Counted from the stretch's first letter, positions 7,949 through 17,826 are shown. The stretch is 64,000 nt of DNA from Streptomyces sp. 378 (GCF_030124145.1 NZ_JASKMS010000008.1:186001-250000); one strand, 5' to 3'. The notes: generated from the letters alone by a model not told the origin. Program-made: numbers and translations.

Positions 7949-9074
7949 GGTCCAGGTGTACCACCGTGGCCCCGTCCGTCCCGGCGGCCCAGGAGCCGTC
8001 GCTGACCGAGCCGACGAGCCGGATGTGCCCCCGTTCGCACATCCGGGCCGCGATGCCCAGGAGTTCCCGCCGCTGCCGAGGGTCCAGGCCCCGGTCGAAG
8101 CCGTCGGCGAGGACGGTGAGCGTCTGGAGGGCGGCCGGCACCTCGCCGGCCGGGTCGACCTCCAGCACGCCGGGTCCGGTGAAGAGCACCAGCGCGAGGG
8201 CGAGGTAGCGCAGTTCGCCGTGGCCGAGCCGCCCCAGGTCCGTACGGGCGCCGTCGCCCCGGTCGACGGCGGCGGTGACCGAGCCGGTGCCGTCCGGCCG
8301 GGCCAGCACGTCCGCGACCGGTCCCGCGCATCCCGCCCGCACCGCCGCCACGAACTGCGCGTGCCGCCGCCCGCACTCGGCGCGGGTACGCCACAGGACG
8401 TCCGCGAGGTTGCCGCAGCCGCCCAGCAGACGGCCGGATCCGGCCGCCACGGGGCCGCGCATCCTGGCGGGTTCGGGGTCGCAGGCGAAGGCGGAGCGCA
8501 GGGCGACGACCATCTGCTCGGCGGCGGCCAGCACCCTGCGCTGCCCGGATGTCCGGCCGGCCACGCGCAGCGGCAGCAGGGGGGTGCCGAGCCGGTCGTC
8601 CGGGAGCGGCCCGCGGGTCACCGGCGTCGGCCCGGCGGTGTGCCAGGCGGCCTGCACGGCGCGCTTGCCGGGGTCGCGCAGCGCGGTCTCCAGCAGGACG
8701 AGTCCGTCGGACGTCAACCGCTCGCCCACAACGCGCAGTTCGGGCTCGGCCTGCACGGCCACGTCGAGCCGGACCGGCCCGGCGGGGCCGTCGGCCGTGC
8801 AGCCGATCCGGAAGCCGCGGCGGCGCTGCGCGTCGGGGCGGGCGCGTTCCGGTACGCAGGCGACGGGGTCGGGGAACGCCTCGCCGAGCTCGGCGCCGCC
8901 CCCGAGCCGGGCGAGGGCCTCGTACGCCCGCAGCGCGCTGGTCTTGCCGCAGCCGCTGGGACCGGCGAGGAGGGTGAGGGGCCCGAGCGGGAACGCGGCG
9001 CGGCGGTGGGTGGCGAAGGCGGACAGGCGCAGTTCGGTGATGCGGGGGCGGTCGGGGAGGGCGGGCTGGGTCAT
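7941..9074 (-). CDS. AAA/ABC-type ATP-binding protein
   Basis: A 377-residue P-loop ATPase with the N-terminal Walker A GPSGCGKTSAL preceded by ITELRLSAFATHRRAAFPLGP, as in RecF/OLD-like single-chain ABC ATPases. A later LGHGELRYLALALVLFTGPGVLEVDP block holds signature and Walker B-like elements, and AAGTDGATVVHLDRD ends the chain. It overlaps the MazG-like gene by 8 nt, a pairing I recall from other Streptomyces. The role is unknown. A nucleotide-linked stress or maintenance function is inferred only from the partner. Confidence 0.75.
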   Translation of the reverse strand: MTQPALPDRPRITELRLSAFATHRRAAFPLGPLTLLAGPSGCGKTSALRAYEALARLGGGAELGEAFPDPVACVPERARPDAQRRRGFRIGCTADGPAGPVRLDVAVQAEPELRVVGERLTSDGLVLLETALRDPGKRAVQAAWHTAGPTPVTRGPLPDDRLGTPLLPLRVAGRTSGQRRVLAAAEQMVVALRSAFACDPEPARMRGPVAAGSGRLLGGCGNLADVLWRTRAECGRRHAQFVAAVRAGCAGPVADVLARPDGTGSVTAAVDRGDGARTDLGRLGHGELRYLALALVLFTGPGVLEVDPAGEVPAALQTLTVLADGFDRGLDPRQRRELLGIAARMCERGHIRLVGSVSDGSWAAGTDGATVVHLDRD

Positions 9075-9145
9075 AGCTGGACGGTAGACCCCGTCGGCGG
9101 GACGAACCGTTCCGTCTCCGGGGGCTTCCTACGATCGGGCTACGG

Positions 9146-9541
9146 TCACATCCCGGGGAGCCCCGCTCCCTCCATCAGTCCGGTCACCTCGGTGCCCGCC
9201 GGCGTCAGCAGGAAGACGTTGCGGTCCACCCGGTGCATTCCGCTCGCCAGACCGAAGACGACACCCGTGCTGAAGTCGAGGACGCGCTTGGCGACCTCCG
9301 TCTCCGCGCTGGTGAGGTCGAGGAGGACGGGGACGCCCGCCATCAGCCGCTCGGCGACGTCGCGGGCGTCGGCGAAGACGTTCACGCGCAGGACGACGAA
9401 ACGGCGGCGGGTCTGCGTCTCGGCCTCGGGTATGGACCGGTGGCCGACGGAGGACGGCCAGGCGTCCCGGCCCCGCAGCGGTACGACCTGGGCGAGCCCC
9501 TCCCACTGTTCGTCGGTGACATCGTGGCTGTTCACCGGCAT
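9146..9541 (-). CDS. SepF-like cell-division protein
   Basis: The core RRFVVLRVNVFADARDVAERLMAGVPVLLDLTSAETEVAKRVLDFSTGVVFGLASGM... is a SepF domain, including the G-V-P-V-L-x-D-L and K-R-V-x-D-F motifs. SepF proteins bind FtsZ and shape the division ring. Streptomyces carry a main sepF in the dcw cluster plus SepF-like paralogues, and this isolated, short copy is more likely a paralogue. The ATG at 9541 (131 aa) has GGAG upstream. An earlier ATG at 9634 with GAGGTG would give 162 aa and cannot be excluded. It is divergent from the nitrate reductase gene. Confidence 0.8.
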   Translation of the reverse strand: MPVNSHDVTDEQWEGLAQVVPLRGRDAWPSSVGHRSIPEAETQTRRRFVVLRVNVFADARDVAERLMAGVPVLLDLTSAETEVAKRVLDFSTGVVFGLASGMHRVDRNVFLLTPAGTEVTGLMEGAGLPGM

Positions 9542-9696
9542 GCTCCGTCCTGGGTCGCGCTCGCTGTCTGCATCGGGCAATTCTTGCGCAGAGTCACCCG
9601 TTCGGCCCAACAGCGACACGCTCCGCGACCTCATTGCACCTCACAACGGCCTGAGGGCGGCTGTGTGACGGGCGTAACCCCTGATGATCAAGCCGT

Positions 9697-9712
9697 GTCA
9701 CAGCGACGTAAC
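9697..9712 (+). promoter_or_regulatory. Candidate GlnR box upstream of the nitrate reductase gene
   Basis: GTCAC-6 nt-GTAAC lies 23 nt before the ATG, with another GTAAC at 9674. This matches the a-site/b-site spacing of actinobacterial GlnR operators only loosely. Control of nitrate assimilation by GlnR is known in Streptomyces; use of this site is inference. Confidence 0.35.
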
Positions 9713-9734
9713 GGGCGATTCGTACCGTCGGGGC

Positions 9735-12700
9735 ATGACCTCGACCCCCGGAAGCCGGCCGGACACGCGGCAGGTGCGCACCGTCTGCTCGTACTGCGGT
9801 GTGGGCTGCGGTCTGGTCCTCGATGTCGGGACGGGCCCGGACGGGCGGCACACGGTGCTGAAGGCCTCCGGCGACAAGGCGCATCCGGCGAACGCGGGGC
9901 GGCTGTGCACCAAGGGCGCCACCACGGCCGACATGCTGGCCGCGCCCGGACGGCTGACCACCGCGCTGGTGCGGGACGACCGGGGTGAGGAGCCGGCCCC
10001 GGTGCCGGTGGCCGACGCGATCGCCGAGACGGCCGCACGGTTGCGGGCGATCGTCGACGAGCACGGGCCGGACGCGGTCGCCTTCTACGTCTCCGGGCAG
10101 CTGAGCCTGGAGGCGCAGTACCTGGCGAACAAGCTGGCCAAGGGGTTCGTGGGGACGAACCGGATCGAGTCGAACTCACGGCTGTGCATGGCGAGCGCGG
10201 GCACCGGCTACAAGCTGTCGCTGGGCGCGGACGGCCCGCCCGGCTCGTACGAGGACTTCGACCGGGCGGACGCCTTTCTCGTCATCGGGTCGAACATGGC
10301 CGACTGCCATCCGATCCTCTTCCTGCGGATGATGGAACGGGTCAAGGCGGGCGCCAAGCTGATCGTCGTCGATCCCCGGCGGACCGCCACCGCCGCCAAG
10401 GCCGACCTGTTCCTCCAGGTCAGGCCGGGCACCGATCTCGCGTTGCTGAACGGCCTGCTGCGTCTGCTGCACGACAGCGGCCGGGTGGACGAGGAGTTCG
10501 TCGCCGCGCACACCGAGGGCTGGGAGGCCCTGCCCGGGTTCCTGGCCGACCACCACCCGGCGGCCGTCGCCGAGATCACCGGTCTCGCCGAGGACGACCT
10601 GCGCGAGGCGGCCGGGATCATCGGCGCGGCGGGCCGGCGGTGGATGAGCTGCTGGACCATGGGCCTGAACCAGTCCACCCACGGCACCTGGAACACCAAC
10701 GCCCTGGTCAACCTGCACCTGGCGACGGGAGCGATCTGTCGTCCGGGCGCCGGGCCGTTCTCCCTGACCGGCCAGCCCAACGCGATGGGCGGGCGCGAGA
10801 TGGGGTACATGGGGCCGGGGCTGCCGGGGCAGCGGTCGGTGCTCGTCGCGGAGGAGCGGGCGTTCACCGAGGACATCTGGGAACTGCCGCCGGGGACGCT
10901 GCGGGCCGACGGGGCCGGGCAGGGCACCGTCGAGATGTTCCGGCGCATGGCCGACCGGGAGATCAAGGCCTGCTGGATCATCTGCACCAACCCGGTCGCC
11001 TCGGTCGCCAACCGCCGTACGGTCATCGAGGGCCTGGAGGCCGCCGAGTTCGTCGTCACGCAGGACGTGTTCGCGGACACCGAGACCAACGCGTACGCCG
11101 ATGTCGTCCTGCCGGGCGCGATGTGGACCGAGGCGGAGGGCGTCTTCGTCAACAGCGAGCGGAACCTCACCCTGACCCCGGCCGCCGCGGACCCGCCCGG
11201 GGAGGCGATGGCCGACTGGCGGATCATCGCGCGGGTGGCGTGCGCGATGGGCTACGAGAAGGGGTTCTCGTACGACAGTGCCGAGCAGGTCTTCGAGGAG
11301 ATCCGGCGGTTCCGGAACCCGAGGACGGGGTGGGACCTGAGCGGGGTCACGTACGAGCGGCTGCGTCGGACACCCGTGCAGTGGCCGGCCGCGCGGGAGG
11401 ACGGGCCGGAGCGCAATCCGATCCGGTACGTGGGCAACGAGGGGCTGCGCTTTCCGACCCCTTCGGGGCGGGCGGTCTTCTTCGCGCGGCCGCATCTGCC
11501 CGCCGCCGAGATGCCGGACGAGGACTATCCGTTCACGCTCAACACCGGGCGGGTGCAGCACCAGTGGCACACGCTCACCAAGACCGGGAAGGTCGCCAAG
11601 CTCACCAAGCTGGATCCCGGGCCGTTCCTGGAGCTCCACCCGGAGGACGCCCCGGCGCTCGGGATCGCCGACGGCGACCTCGTCGAGGTGGCCTCGCGCC
11701 GGGGGCGGGCCGTGTTGCCCGCGGTGGTGACGGACCGGGTGCGGCCCGGGTGCTGCTTCGCGCCGTTCCACTGGAACGACCTGTTCGGCGAGTACCTGAG
11801 CATCAACGCGGTGACGAGCGACGCGGTGGATCCGCTGTCGCTCCAGCCGGAGTTCAAGGTGTGCGCGGTGTCGCTGGCGAAGGTGGCGGCGCCCGCCCCG
11901 CAGGCGCCGGTCCCCCAGGCGCTCGCCCCGCAGGCGCCGGCCCTGACGCCCACGGCCGTGACGCCGGGCGTCGCGCACCCCTTCGGTCTGGAACCCGCCC
12001 CTCCCCCGGTGCTGTCCGCCCAGGAGCGCCGGTACCTGACCGGCTTCCTCGCCGGGCTCGGCTCGGGTGCCCCCGGGGTGCCGGTGCTGCCGCCCGACGC
12101 GCCCTTCTCCCCCGAGCACGCGCTGTGGGTGAACGGGGTCCTGGCCGGCATGTACTCACGGACCGGGGCGGTCGCGCCGCAGGTTCGGCCCGGACGGGAG
12201 GTCGTCGTGCTGTGGGCCTCGCAGACCGGGAACGCGGAGGAGTTCGCCACCGCCACCGCCGAGCGGCTGACCTCGACCGGGCACCGCGCGACCCTCGTCG
12301 GCATGGACGACGCCGACGTCGCCACCCTCGCCCGCGCGGCGGACCTGCTCTTCATCACCAGCACCTTCGGGGACGGCGACGCGCCCGACAACGGTTCCGG
12401 CTTCTGGGACGCGCTCGCCGCCGAACAGGCACCGCGGCTGGACGGGGTGCGGTACGCGGTGCTGGCCTTCGGCGACTCCTCGTACGACGACTTCTGCGGG
12501 CACGGGCGGCGGCTGGACGCGCGCCTCGACGAGCTGGGCGGGGTGCGGCTGGCCCCGCGCACGGACTGCGAGCCGGACTTCGAGCCGTCCGCCGGGGAGT
12601 GGCTCGACCAGGTGCTGTCGGCGCTGGGCGAGAAGGCCGTCGCCCCGGCCGGGAAACCCACCAGGGCACGGCCCAAGCCCGTCACCACCGCCCGCCTCGT

Positions 12701-13787
12701 CGGCAACCGGCTGCTCAGCGGGGCCGGGGCGGGCAAGGAAGTGCGGCGGTTCACCTTCGACACGAGCGGATCGGACCTGACCTACGAGGCCGGGGACGCG
12801 CTCGGCGTACGGCCGGTCAACGCCTCCGCCCTCGTGGAGGAGTGGCTGGCGGTGACCGCGGTGGACGCGGAGGCGGTCGTGACGGTCGACGGTGTCGGGG
12901 AGGTGCCGTTCGGCCAGGCGCTGCACCGGCATCTCGACATCACCCGGATCACCCCCGAGCTGCTGCGCTTCGTCGCCGAACGCGCCCGCGACAAGCACGA
13001 GTTGCGCAGGCTGCTGCGGCCCGACAACAAGGACGGGCTGGCGCGGTGGAGCTGGGGGCGGCAGGCCGTGGACGTGCTCGCCGAGTACGCGGTGCGGGCG
13101 AGCGCCGAGGAGTGGACCGGGATGTTGCGCGGGCTCCAGCCACGGCTGTACTCCATATCGTCCAGTCCGCTGGCCGATCCTCACCGGGTGGCCCTGACGG
13201 TGTCCGTGGTGCGGTACGAGAACCTGCACGGCCGGGCGCGCGGCGGGGTGTGCTCGCCGTTCCTCGCGGACGCCGGACCGGACACGCGGGTGCCGGTGTT
13301 CGTGCAGCGTTCACCGCACTTCCGGCCCCCGGCCGACGCCTCGGTGCCGATGGTCATGGTCGGCCCGGGCACCGGCGTGGCGCCCTTCGTGGGCTTCCTG
13401 GAGGAGCGGCGGGCGCTCGGCCACCGGGCCCCCAACTGGTTGTTCTTCGGGGAGCAGCACCGGGCGACGGACTTCTACTACGAGGACGAGCTGACGGCGC
13501 TGCGCGACGAGGGCGTCCTCACGCGCCTGGACACCGCCTTCTCCCGGGACCAGCGCAACAAGGTGTACGTGCAGGACCGGATGCGCGAGCACGGGCCGGA
13601 GCTGTGGCACTGGCTGTGCGAGGGGGCCCGCTTCTACGTCTGCGGCGACGCCTCCCGCATGGCGAAGGACGTGGACCGGGCGCTGCGGGACATCGCGATG
13701 GCGCACGGAGGGCTGGGCGAGGCGGAGGCCGCCGCGTACGTGAAGCAGCTCGCTGCGGACAAGCGGTACATGCGGGACGTGTACTGA
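9735..13787 (+). CDS. Assimilatory nitrate reductase fused to sulfite-reductase-type flavoprotein
   Basis: A 1350-residue fusion. Residues ~15-700 are a molybdopterin oxidoreductase with a [4Fe-4S] site (Cys18, 21, 25, 58; CSYCGVGC...RLCTKG), NSRLCMASA, and a C-terminal molydopterin dinucleotide-binding region ([17 protein letters not shown]). A Pro/Ala linker leads to a flavodoxin domain (~822-965; [35 protein letters not shown]). FAD and NADPH domains follow ([36 protein letters not shown]). The enzyme should pass electrons NADPH-FAD-FMN-Fe/S-Mo to reduce nitrate to nitrite in the cytoplasm within one chain. The frame opens at 9684, but the ATG at 9735 fits the domain start. No nitrite reductase or transporter lies beside it. 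Confidence 0.93.
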   Translation: MTSTPGSRPDTRQVRTVCSYCGVGCGLVLDVGTGPDGRHTVLKASGDKAHPANAGRLCTKGATTADMLAAPGRLTTALVRDDRGEEPAPVPVADAIAETAARLRAIVDEHGPDAVAFYVSGQLSLEAQYLANKLAKGFVGTNRIESNSRLCMASAGTGYKLSLGADGPPGSYEDFDRADAFLVIGSNMADCHPILFLRMMERVKAGAKLIVVDPRRTATAAKADLFLQVRPGTDLALLNGLLRLLHDSGRVDEEFVAAHTEGWEALPGFLADHHPAAVAEITGLAEDDLREAAGIIGAAGRRWMSCWTMGLNQSTHGTWNTNALVNLHLATGAICRPGAGPFSLTGQPNAMGGREMGYMGPGLPGQRSVLVAEERAFTEDIWELPPGTLRADGAGQGTVEMFRRMADREIKACWIICTNPVASVANRRTVIEGLEAAEFVVTQDVFADTETNAYADVVLPGAMWTEAEGVFVNSERNLTLTPAAADPPGEAMADWRIIARVACAMGYEKGFSYDSAEQVFEEIRRFRNPRTGWDLSGVTYERLRRTPVQWPAAREDGPERNPIRYVGNEGLRFPTPSGRAVFFARPHLPAAEMPDEDYPFTLNTGRVQHQWHTLTKTGKVAKLTKLDPGPFLELHPEDAPALGIADGDLVEVASRRGRAVLPAVVTDRVRPGCCFAPFHWNDLFGEYLSINAVTSDAVDPLSLQPEFKVCAVSLAKVAAPAPQAPVPQALAPQAPALTPTAVTPGVAHPFGLEPAPPPVLSAQERRYLTGFLAGLGSGAPGVPVLPPDAPFSPEHALWVNGVLAGMYSRTGAVAPQVRPGREVVVLWASQTGNAEEFATATAERLTSTGHRATLVGMDDADVATLARAADLLFITSTFGDGDAPDNGSGFWDALAAEQAPRLDGVRYAVLAFGDSSYDDFCGHGRRLDARLDELGGVRLAPRTDCEPDFEPSAGEWLDQVLSALGEKAVAPAGKPTRARPKPVTTARLVGNRLLSGAGAGKEVRRFTFDTSGSDLTYEAGDALGVRPVNASALVEEWLAVTAVDAEAVVTVDGVGEVPFGQALHRHLDITRITPELLRFVAERARDKHELRRLLRPDNKDGLARWSWGRQAVDVLAEYAVRASAEEWTGMLRGLQPRLYSISSSPLADPHRVALTVSVVRYENLHGRARGGVCSPFLADAGPDTRVPVFVQRSPHFRPPADASVPMVMVGPGTGVAPFVGFLEERRALGHRAPNWLFFGEQHRATDFYYEDELTALRDEGVLTRLDTAFSRDQRNKVYVQDRMREHGPELWHWLCEGARFYVCGDASRMAKDVDRALRDIAMAHGGLGEAEAAAYVKQLAADKRYMRDVY

Positions 13788-13904
13788 GGCGGGTCCTGAA
13801 CGACTGGTGAAGCGGGGGGGGGGACGGTGACGCTGGTCCGGCCGCGGATCATGCCCAGCCGGTTCCCGTCACGAAGGAGCAGCCCGAGCCGCGCCCCGGG
13901 ACGG

Positions 13905-14340
13905 CCGGTGCCTTGGCCCGGCCGGTGCCCTGACCGGCCGGAGCCCTGACCGGCCGGAGCCCTGACCGGCCGGAGCCCTGACCGGCCGGTGCCCTGGCCC
14001 GGCCGGAGCCCTGGCCCGGCCGGAGCCCTGGCCCGGCCGGAGCCGGGAGGCCGGTGACCTGGCCCGGCCGGTGCCCGGAGAGCCGGTGACCTGGCCCGCC
14101 GGTGATCTGGCCCCACCAGTGCCGGGAGGGCCCCGGTGATCTGGCCCGGCCGGTGCCGGGAGGGCCCCGGTGATCTGGCCCCACCGGTGCCCGGAGAGCC
14201 GGTGACCTGGCCCGCCGGTGATCTGGCCCCACCGGCGGCCTAGGACGGCAGGTGGTCTGGGCCGACAGGCGCCGGGAGAGCCGGTGCCGCGACGGCCAGT
14301 GACCTGACCCGGTCGGCGCCCTGGGCCGGCCAGTGCCAGA
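13905..14340. repeat. Degenerate CCGGCCGG-rich tandem repeat field
   Basis: Units such as CCCTGACCGGCCGGAG (16 bp) and CCCTGGCCCGGCCGGAG (17 bp) follow one another at 13930-14045. Longer, more diverged copies (GGTGATCTGGCCCCACC, GTGCCGGGAGGGCCCC) continue to about 14340. Each unit carries a CCGGCCGG or similar palindrome. Long frames through it are repeat translations, not genes. Together with the next array it fills the ~965 bp between the nitrate reductase gene and the leader ORF. Confidence 0.8.
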
Positions 14341-14442
14341 CAGCCGGAGCCGGGGCGGCCGGAGCCGGGGCGGCCCGGTGCCCGGACGGCCGGTGCCCTG
14401 GGCCGCCGCCGGGCCTACAGGCCTGCGCGCCTACAGGCCTGC

Positions 14443-14570
14443 GGGACTGCGGGCCTGCGGGACTCCGGGACTCCGGGACTGCGGGACTGCGGGACTCCGG
14501 GCCTGCGGGACTCCGGGCCTGCGGGACTGCGGGACTGCGGGCCTGCGGGACTGCGGGACTGCGGGCCTGC
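14443..14570. repeat. Perfectly phased 8-bp tandem repeat, 16 units
   Basis: Sixteen uninterrupted 8-mers of only three types, GGGACTGC, GGGACTCC and GGGCCTGC, fill 128 bp exactly. Imperfect copies (GCCTGCGCGCCTACAG) precede it. An 8-bp period is not a codon multiple, so it is non-coding slippage DNA rather than a protein repeat. Confidence 0.9.
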
Positions 14571-14752
14571 GCAGACTCCGCGGGATATGCCCGATGCGCC
14601 GCTTGCGCGGGTCTGCGCCGCGGAGAGTCGCCGCGGCCCCCGCGGCGCCTCGCGCTCCCGGGCGGCTTCATCTACACGGCCGTAGAATCCGGGAACACCG
14701 GTGTGACGACGAGCGTTGTACCGGAGACACACCACACATAAGGAGCACGTCC

Positions 14753-14848
14753 TTGTCCGCCAGATCGACGGACCCTCCGGGGCACAGTCCCCGACCATCC
14801 CGCCACGACATGAGTGACCGCGGCACCCGGCGGGGTGGTGTTCGATGA
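14753..14848 (+). CDS. Proline-rich leader ORF coupled to the CNNM gene (31 aa)
   Basis: A TTG start with AAGGAG seven nt upstream opens a 31-codon frame reading (M)SARSTDPPGHSPRPSRHD then MSDRGTRRGGVR. It stops at TGA overlapping the ATG of the next gene (ATGA). The good ribosome binding site is used here, whereas the CNNM ATG has only a GGTGGT-like element, so translation of the transporter may depend on this ORF. DPP, SPRP and the Arg-rich end recall Mg-responsive leader peptides of enterobacterial transporters. That similarity is conceptual, not homology. It could also be the true N-terminal region of an unrecognised start, but it is out of frame with the CNNM protein. Confidence 0.5.
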   Translation: MSARSTDPPGHSPRPSRHDMSDRGTRRGGVR

Positions 14849-16188
14849 GTGCCGCCGAGGCCTTGCTGGGCCTGCTCGCCGTGTTCGTGCTGACCGCCGG
14901 CACCGGCTACTTCGTCGCCCAGGAGTTCGCCTACGTCTCCGCCGACCGGCTCACCCTCGCGCGCGAGGCCGAAGCCGGGGACCGCGGGGCCGCCCGCGCC
15001 CTCAAGGTGCTGGAGCGGCTGTCGTTCATGCTGTCCGGCGCGCAGCTCGGCATCACCGTCACCGGGCTGGTGGTCGGCTTCATCGCCGAACCGTCCGTGT
15101 CGGCGCTGCTCAGGCCCGCCCTGACGGGGTTCGGCCTGCCCGACGCGGCCGTCGGCGGCATCGCCGTCGCCCTCGCCTTCGTGCTGGCCACGGTCGTGCA
15201 GATGGTGCTGGGTGAACTCGCCCCGAAGAACCTCGCGATCGCCGTGCCCGAGCGGCTGGCGAAGGCACTGGCCCCGTCCACACTGGCGTATCTGAAAGTC
15301 GTCGGCCCTGTCGTGAGGATCTTCGACAGCGCGGCCGACCGGCTGCTGCGCAGGGCCGGGATCGAGCCCGTCGAGGAGCTGCACCACGGCGCCACGCTGG
15401 AGGAGCTGGGTCACCTCATCGGCGAGTCCCACGAGCGGGGTGAGCTGCCCGAGGACACGGCCGCGCTGCTGGACCACGCGCTGGAGTTCTCCGAGCGCGC
15501 CCTCGACGAGGTGATGGTGCCGCGCGTCGACGCCGTGTTCATCCGCAAGGACGCCGGCGCCGAGGAGGCGGTCGGCCTGATCGCCCGGCACGGCCACTCC
15601 AACTACCCGGTGCTCGGCGACCACCCGGACGACATCGTGGGTGTGCTGGGCGTGCGCGAACTGATGGCGCTGCCCGCCGCCCGGATGGCCGGTGCGCGGG
15701 CCGGTGACGTGGCCCGGCGGCCGCTGCTCCTGCCGGACACGCTCGCGCTGCCCGACGCGGTGGCGCGAATGCGGGAGCAGGACGACGAGTTCGCGGTCGT
15801 CCTCGACGAGCACGGCGGCGTGGCGGGCATCGTCACGTACGAGGACATCGCCGAGGAGCTGGTCGGCGACATCGCCGACGAGTCCGACCAGGTCACCGTG
15901 CTGGCCGTCGCGGACGGCGACGGCTGGCTGGTGGACGCCGGCCGCCGGGTCGACGAGGTGGCCGAGGCGACCGGTGTCCGGCTGCCGGAGGACGAGGACT
16001 ACGACACCGTGGCCGGCCTGGTCGTGGACCGGCTGGGCCGCTTCCCGACGGTCGGCGACCGGGTCACGGTCGAACTGCCCGGGGGCGGCCGGGCCGTGAT
16101 CGACGTCCGCACGCTGGACCGGCACGTGGCCGACCGCGTCCGGATCAGCCCGCTCGTACGGGCCGAGGAAGCCGAGGAGATGGCGTGA
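14845..16188 (+). CDS. CNNM/CorC-family (hemolysin C-like) divalent-ion transporter
   Basis: A 447-residue membrane protein. The N-terminal DUF21/CNNM region (~1-195) has three to four hydrophobic segments and the motif GAQLGITVTGLVVGFI. A CBS pair follows (~210-330; VPRVDAVFIRKDAG, SNYPVLGDHPDDIVGVL, EDIAEELVGDI), then a C-terminal CorC_HlyC domain (~345-430; DGWLVDAGRRVDEV, YDTVAGLVVDRLGRFP). The family exports Mg2+ or other divalent ions, with CBS domains sensing Mg-ATP. It overlaps the leader ORF upstream and the second CNNM gene downstream by 4 nt each, forming a tight operon. Confidence 0.9.
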   Translation: MSAAEALLGLLAVFVLTAGTGYFVAQEFAYVSADRLTLAREAEAGDRGAARALKVLERLSFMLSGAQLGITVTGLVVGFIAEPSVSALLRPALTGFGLPDAAVGGIAVALAFVLATVVQMVLGELAPKNLAIAVPERLAKALAPSTLAYLKVVGPVVRIFDSAADRLLRRAGIEPVEELHHGATLEELGHLIGESHERGELPEDTAALLDHALEFSERALDEVMVPRVDAVFIRKDAGAEEAVGLIARHGHSNYPVLGDHPDDIVGVLGVRELMALPAARMAGARAGDVARRPLLLPDTLALPDAVARMREQDDEFAVVLDEHGGVAGIVTYEDIAEELVGDIADESDQVTVLAVADGDGWLVDAGRRVDEVAEATGVRLPEDEDYDTVAGLVVDRLGRFPTVGDRVTVELPGGGRAVIDVRTLDRHVADRVRISPLVRAEEAEEMA

Positions 16189-17207
16189 GTTTCCCGATGG
16201 CGGTCTTCGTGACCGTGCTGCTGCTGATCGGCAGCGGCTTCTTCGTGGCGGCCGAGTTCGCGCTGGTCGCCGCCAAGCGGCACCGCATGGAGAAGGCGGC
16301 GGCCGAGGGGCGGCGCGGTGCCGGGGCCGCGCTGGCCGGGATGCGCGAGCTGTCGCTGATGCTGGCCGGCGCCCAGCTCGGCATCACCGTGTGCACGCTG
16401 GGCCTGGGCTCGGTGTCCAAGCCGGCGATCTCGCACGAACTCGATCCGCTGCTGCACACCCTGGGCCTGCCCGGTGCCGTGAGCTACGGCGTCGCCTTCG
16501 CCGTGGCCATGGTCGTGGTGGTGTTCCTGCACATGGTGGTCGGCGAGATGGCCCCCAAGTCCTGGGCCATCGCCCACCCCGAGCGGTCGGCGATGCTGTT
16601 GTCGCCGGCCTTCCGGGCCGTGGTGCGGGTCGTACGTCCCGTGATCCGGCTGCTCAACTGGGTCAGCAACGCCCTGGTACGGCTGTGCCGGGTGGCCCCG
16701 CGCGACGAGCTGGCCTCGGTCCACAACCGGGAGCAGCTGACGCACCTGGTGGAGGAGTCGGAGCGGCTGGGACTGATCAGCGCGACCGATTCGGAGCTGC
16801 TGACCCGCTCGCTGACCGAGCCGGAGACACCGGTCGCCGCGCTGCGGATCCCCGCCGCCGAGATCACCTGGGCCGAGGGCGGCGCGGATCTCGACGCGCT
16901 GCTGCGCTTCGCCGCCGAACACGACCGCACCCGGCTGCTGGTCCGGGAGAACGGCGTCGTCCTCGGCTCGGTTCACGCCCGGGACGCCCTGGTGGCCCGG
17001 GCCCGGGGCCGGGACACGACCGCGCGGGACCTCGCCCGGCCGGTGCCCGAACTGGCGGAGACCGCCACGGTCGCCGACGCGATCGAGGTGCTGCGCCGCC
17101 GCCGGTCGTCCCTGGCCGTGGTCCGCGACGGCTCGGGACGGCTCACCGGTCTGGTCACCCTGGACGACCTGCTGGCCCGTCTGATGCAGCCGGACGCGGC
17201 GGCCTGA
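16185..17207 (+). CDS. Second CNNM-family protein, lacking the CorC C-terminal domain
   Basis: A 340-residue paralogue starting at GTG 16185 within ATGGCGTGA, so coupled to the preceding gene. The DUF21 region has GAQLGITVCTLGLGSVSKPAI and GEMAPKSWAIAHPE. A CBS pair follows (RIPAAEITWAEGGAD, TVADAIEVLRRRRSSLAVVRDGSGRLTGLVTLDDLL). The chain ends there, ~100 residues shorter than its neighbour, without the CorC_HlyC domain. The two-gene arrangement suggests a heteromeric transporter; that is inference. Confidence 0.88.
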   Translation: MSFPMAVFVTVLLLIGSGFFVAAEFALVAAKRHRMEKAAAEGRRGAGAALAGMRELSLMLAGAQLGITVCTLGLGSVSKPAISHELDPLLHTLGLPGAVSYGVAFAVAMVVVVFLHMVVGEMAPKSWAIAHPERSAMLLSPAFRAVVRVVRPVIRLLNWVSNALVRLCRVAPRDELASVHNREQLTHLVEESERLGLISATDSELLTRSLTEPETPVAALRIPAAEITWAEGGADLDALLRFAAEHDRTRLLVRENGVVLGSVHARDALVARARGRDTTARDLARPVPELAETATVADAIEVLRRRRSSLAVVRDGSGRLTGLVTLDDLLARLMQPDAAA

Positions 17208-17595
17208 CGCCGACGGGGCCGGAACATCCAGCACATCTGCACACCGCGTGCCGGGAGGCGGCGGGGCGCCCGGCCCGCCGCCGAATCCGAGGGTCGCCAT
17301 GGGAACTTGGCGGGGAAGTGCCCGCTTCGCGAATCGGGGCGCAACCCTTCGGCGGCCGTCCGGGCGACGGGCTGTGTGAAGGAGTGGGCGCATCCGGTGA
17401 CCTCGTGGTCACAGCGGTGAAGGCGGTCGCGGAACCCGGCCGCACGGCGCCGGTGGGCGGTTGGTCCTCCTCCCCGGGGAGTGCTTTGATCCTCCGCACG
17501 GCGGGAGCGGCCGGGGCGGGATCCAGGTCCCCGGATTCCGGCGTCACCCCGTGCTCACCGCCACTGCGAGACATTCACGCGAAGGGAAACACCCC
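17208..17595. other. Gene-free stretch before the double-glycine peptide gene
   Basis: No convincing ORF. An inverted repeat GTGACC-TCGT-GGTCAC lies at 17397-17412 about 185 nt before the peptide gene and could be an operator. The rest shows nothing recognisable. Confidence 0.4.
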
Positions 17596-17826
17596 ATGAA
17601 CCTCACCTCTCGGGTCGACACCGCCGAGCTCTCCGACGCCGACCTGGACACCGTCGCCGGCGGCAACGCGGGCGGCGTCGGTGTCTCCGCGGACCTCGCG
17701 GGCGGCCTCTCCGCCGGCCTGGTCGGACCCCTGACCGGCGAGGCGTGCGCCACCGTGCAGGCGGTCCTCTCGCCGGAGGGCGCCGCCGCGGGCGCGCACG
17801 CGGGCGTCCACACGACGTCGCTCTGA
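17596..17826 (+). CDS. Double-glycine leader peptide, putative RiPP/bacteriocin precursor (76 aa)
   Basis: The peptide starts MNLTSRVDTAELSDADLDTVAGG. The acidic ELSDADLDxVAGG is a textbook double-glycine leader, as in type II lanthipeptide and related RiPP precursors cleaved by C39 peptidase-transporters. The ~53-residue remainder is Gly/Ala-rich with one Cys (TGEACATVQAV) and a Ser/Thr tail (HTTSL). AAGGGAAA precedes the ATG at a usable distance, and a perfect 17-bp terminator follows 11 nt after the stop. No modification enzyme, C39 transporter or immunity gene is in the window, so it would need enzymes encoded elsewhere or act as an unmodified peptide. Confidence 0.72.
   Translation: MNLTSRVDTAELSDADLDTVAGGNAGGVGVSADLAGGLSAGLVGPLTGEACATVQAVLSPEGAAAGAHAGVHTTSL

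Noticed and set aside
14443-14570. Possible CRISPR array
   Set aside because: Units are 8 bp, contiguous, and have no spacers; no cas genes are present.
14240-14903. Minus- and plus-strand frames through the repeat arrays
   Set aside because: They translate the tandem repeats into RSPAVPQ-like strings; the 8-bp period changes frame each unit, so they are not real genes.
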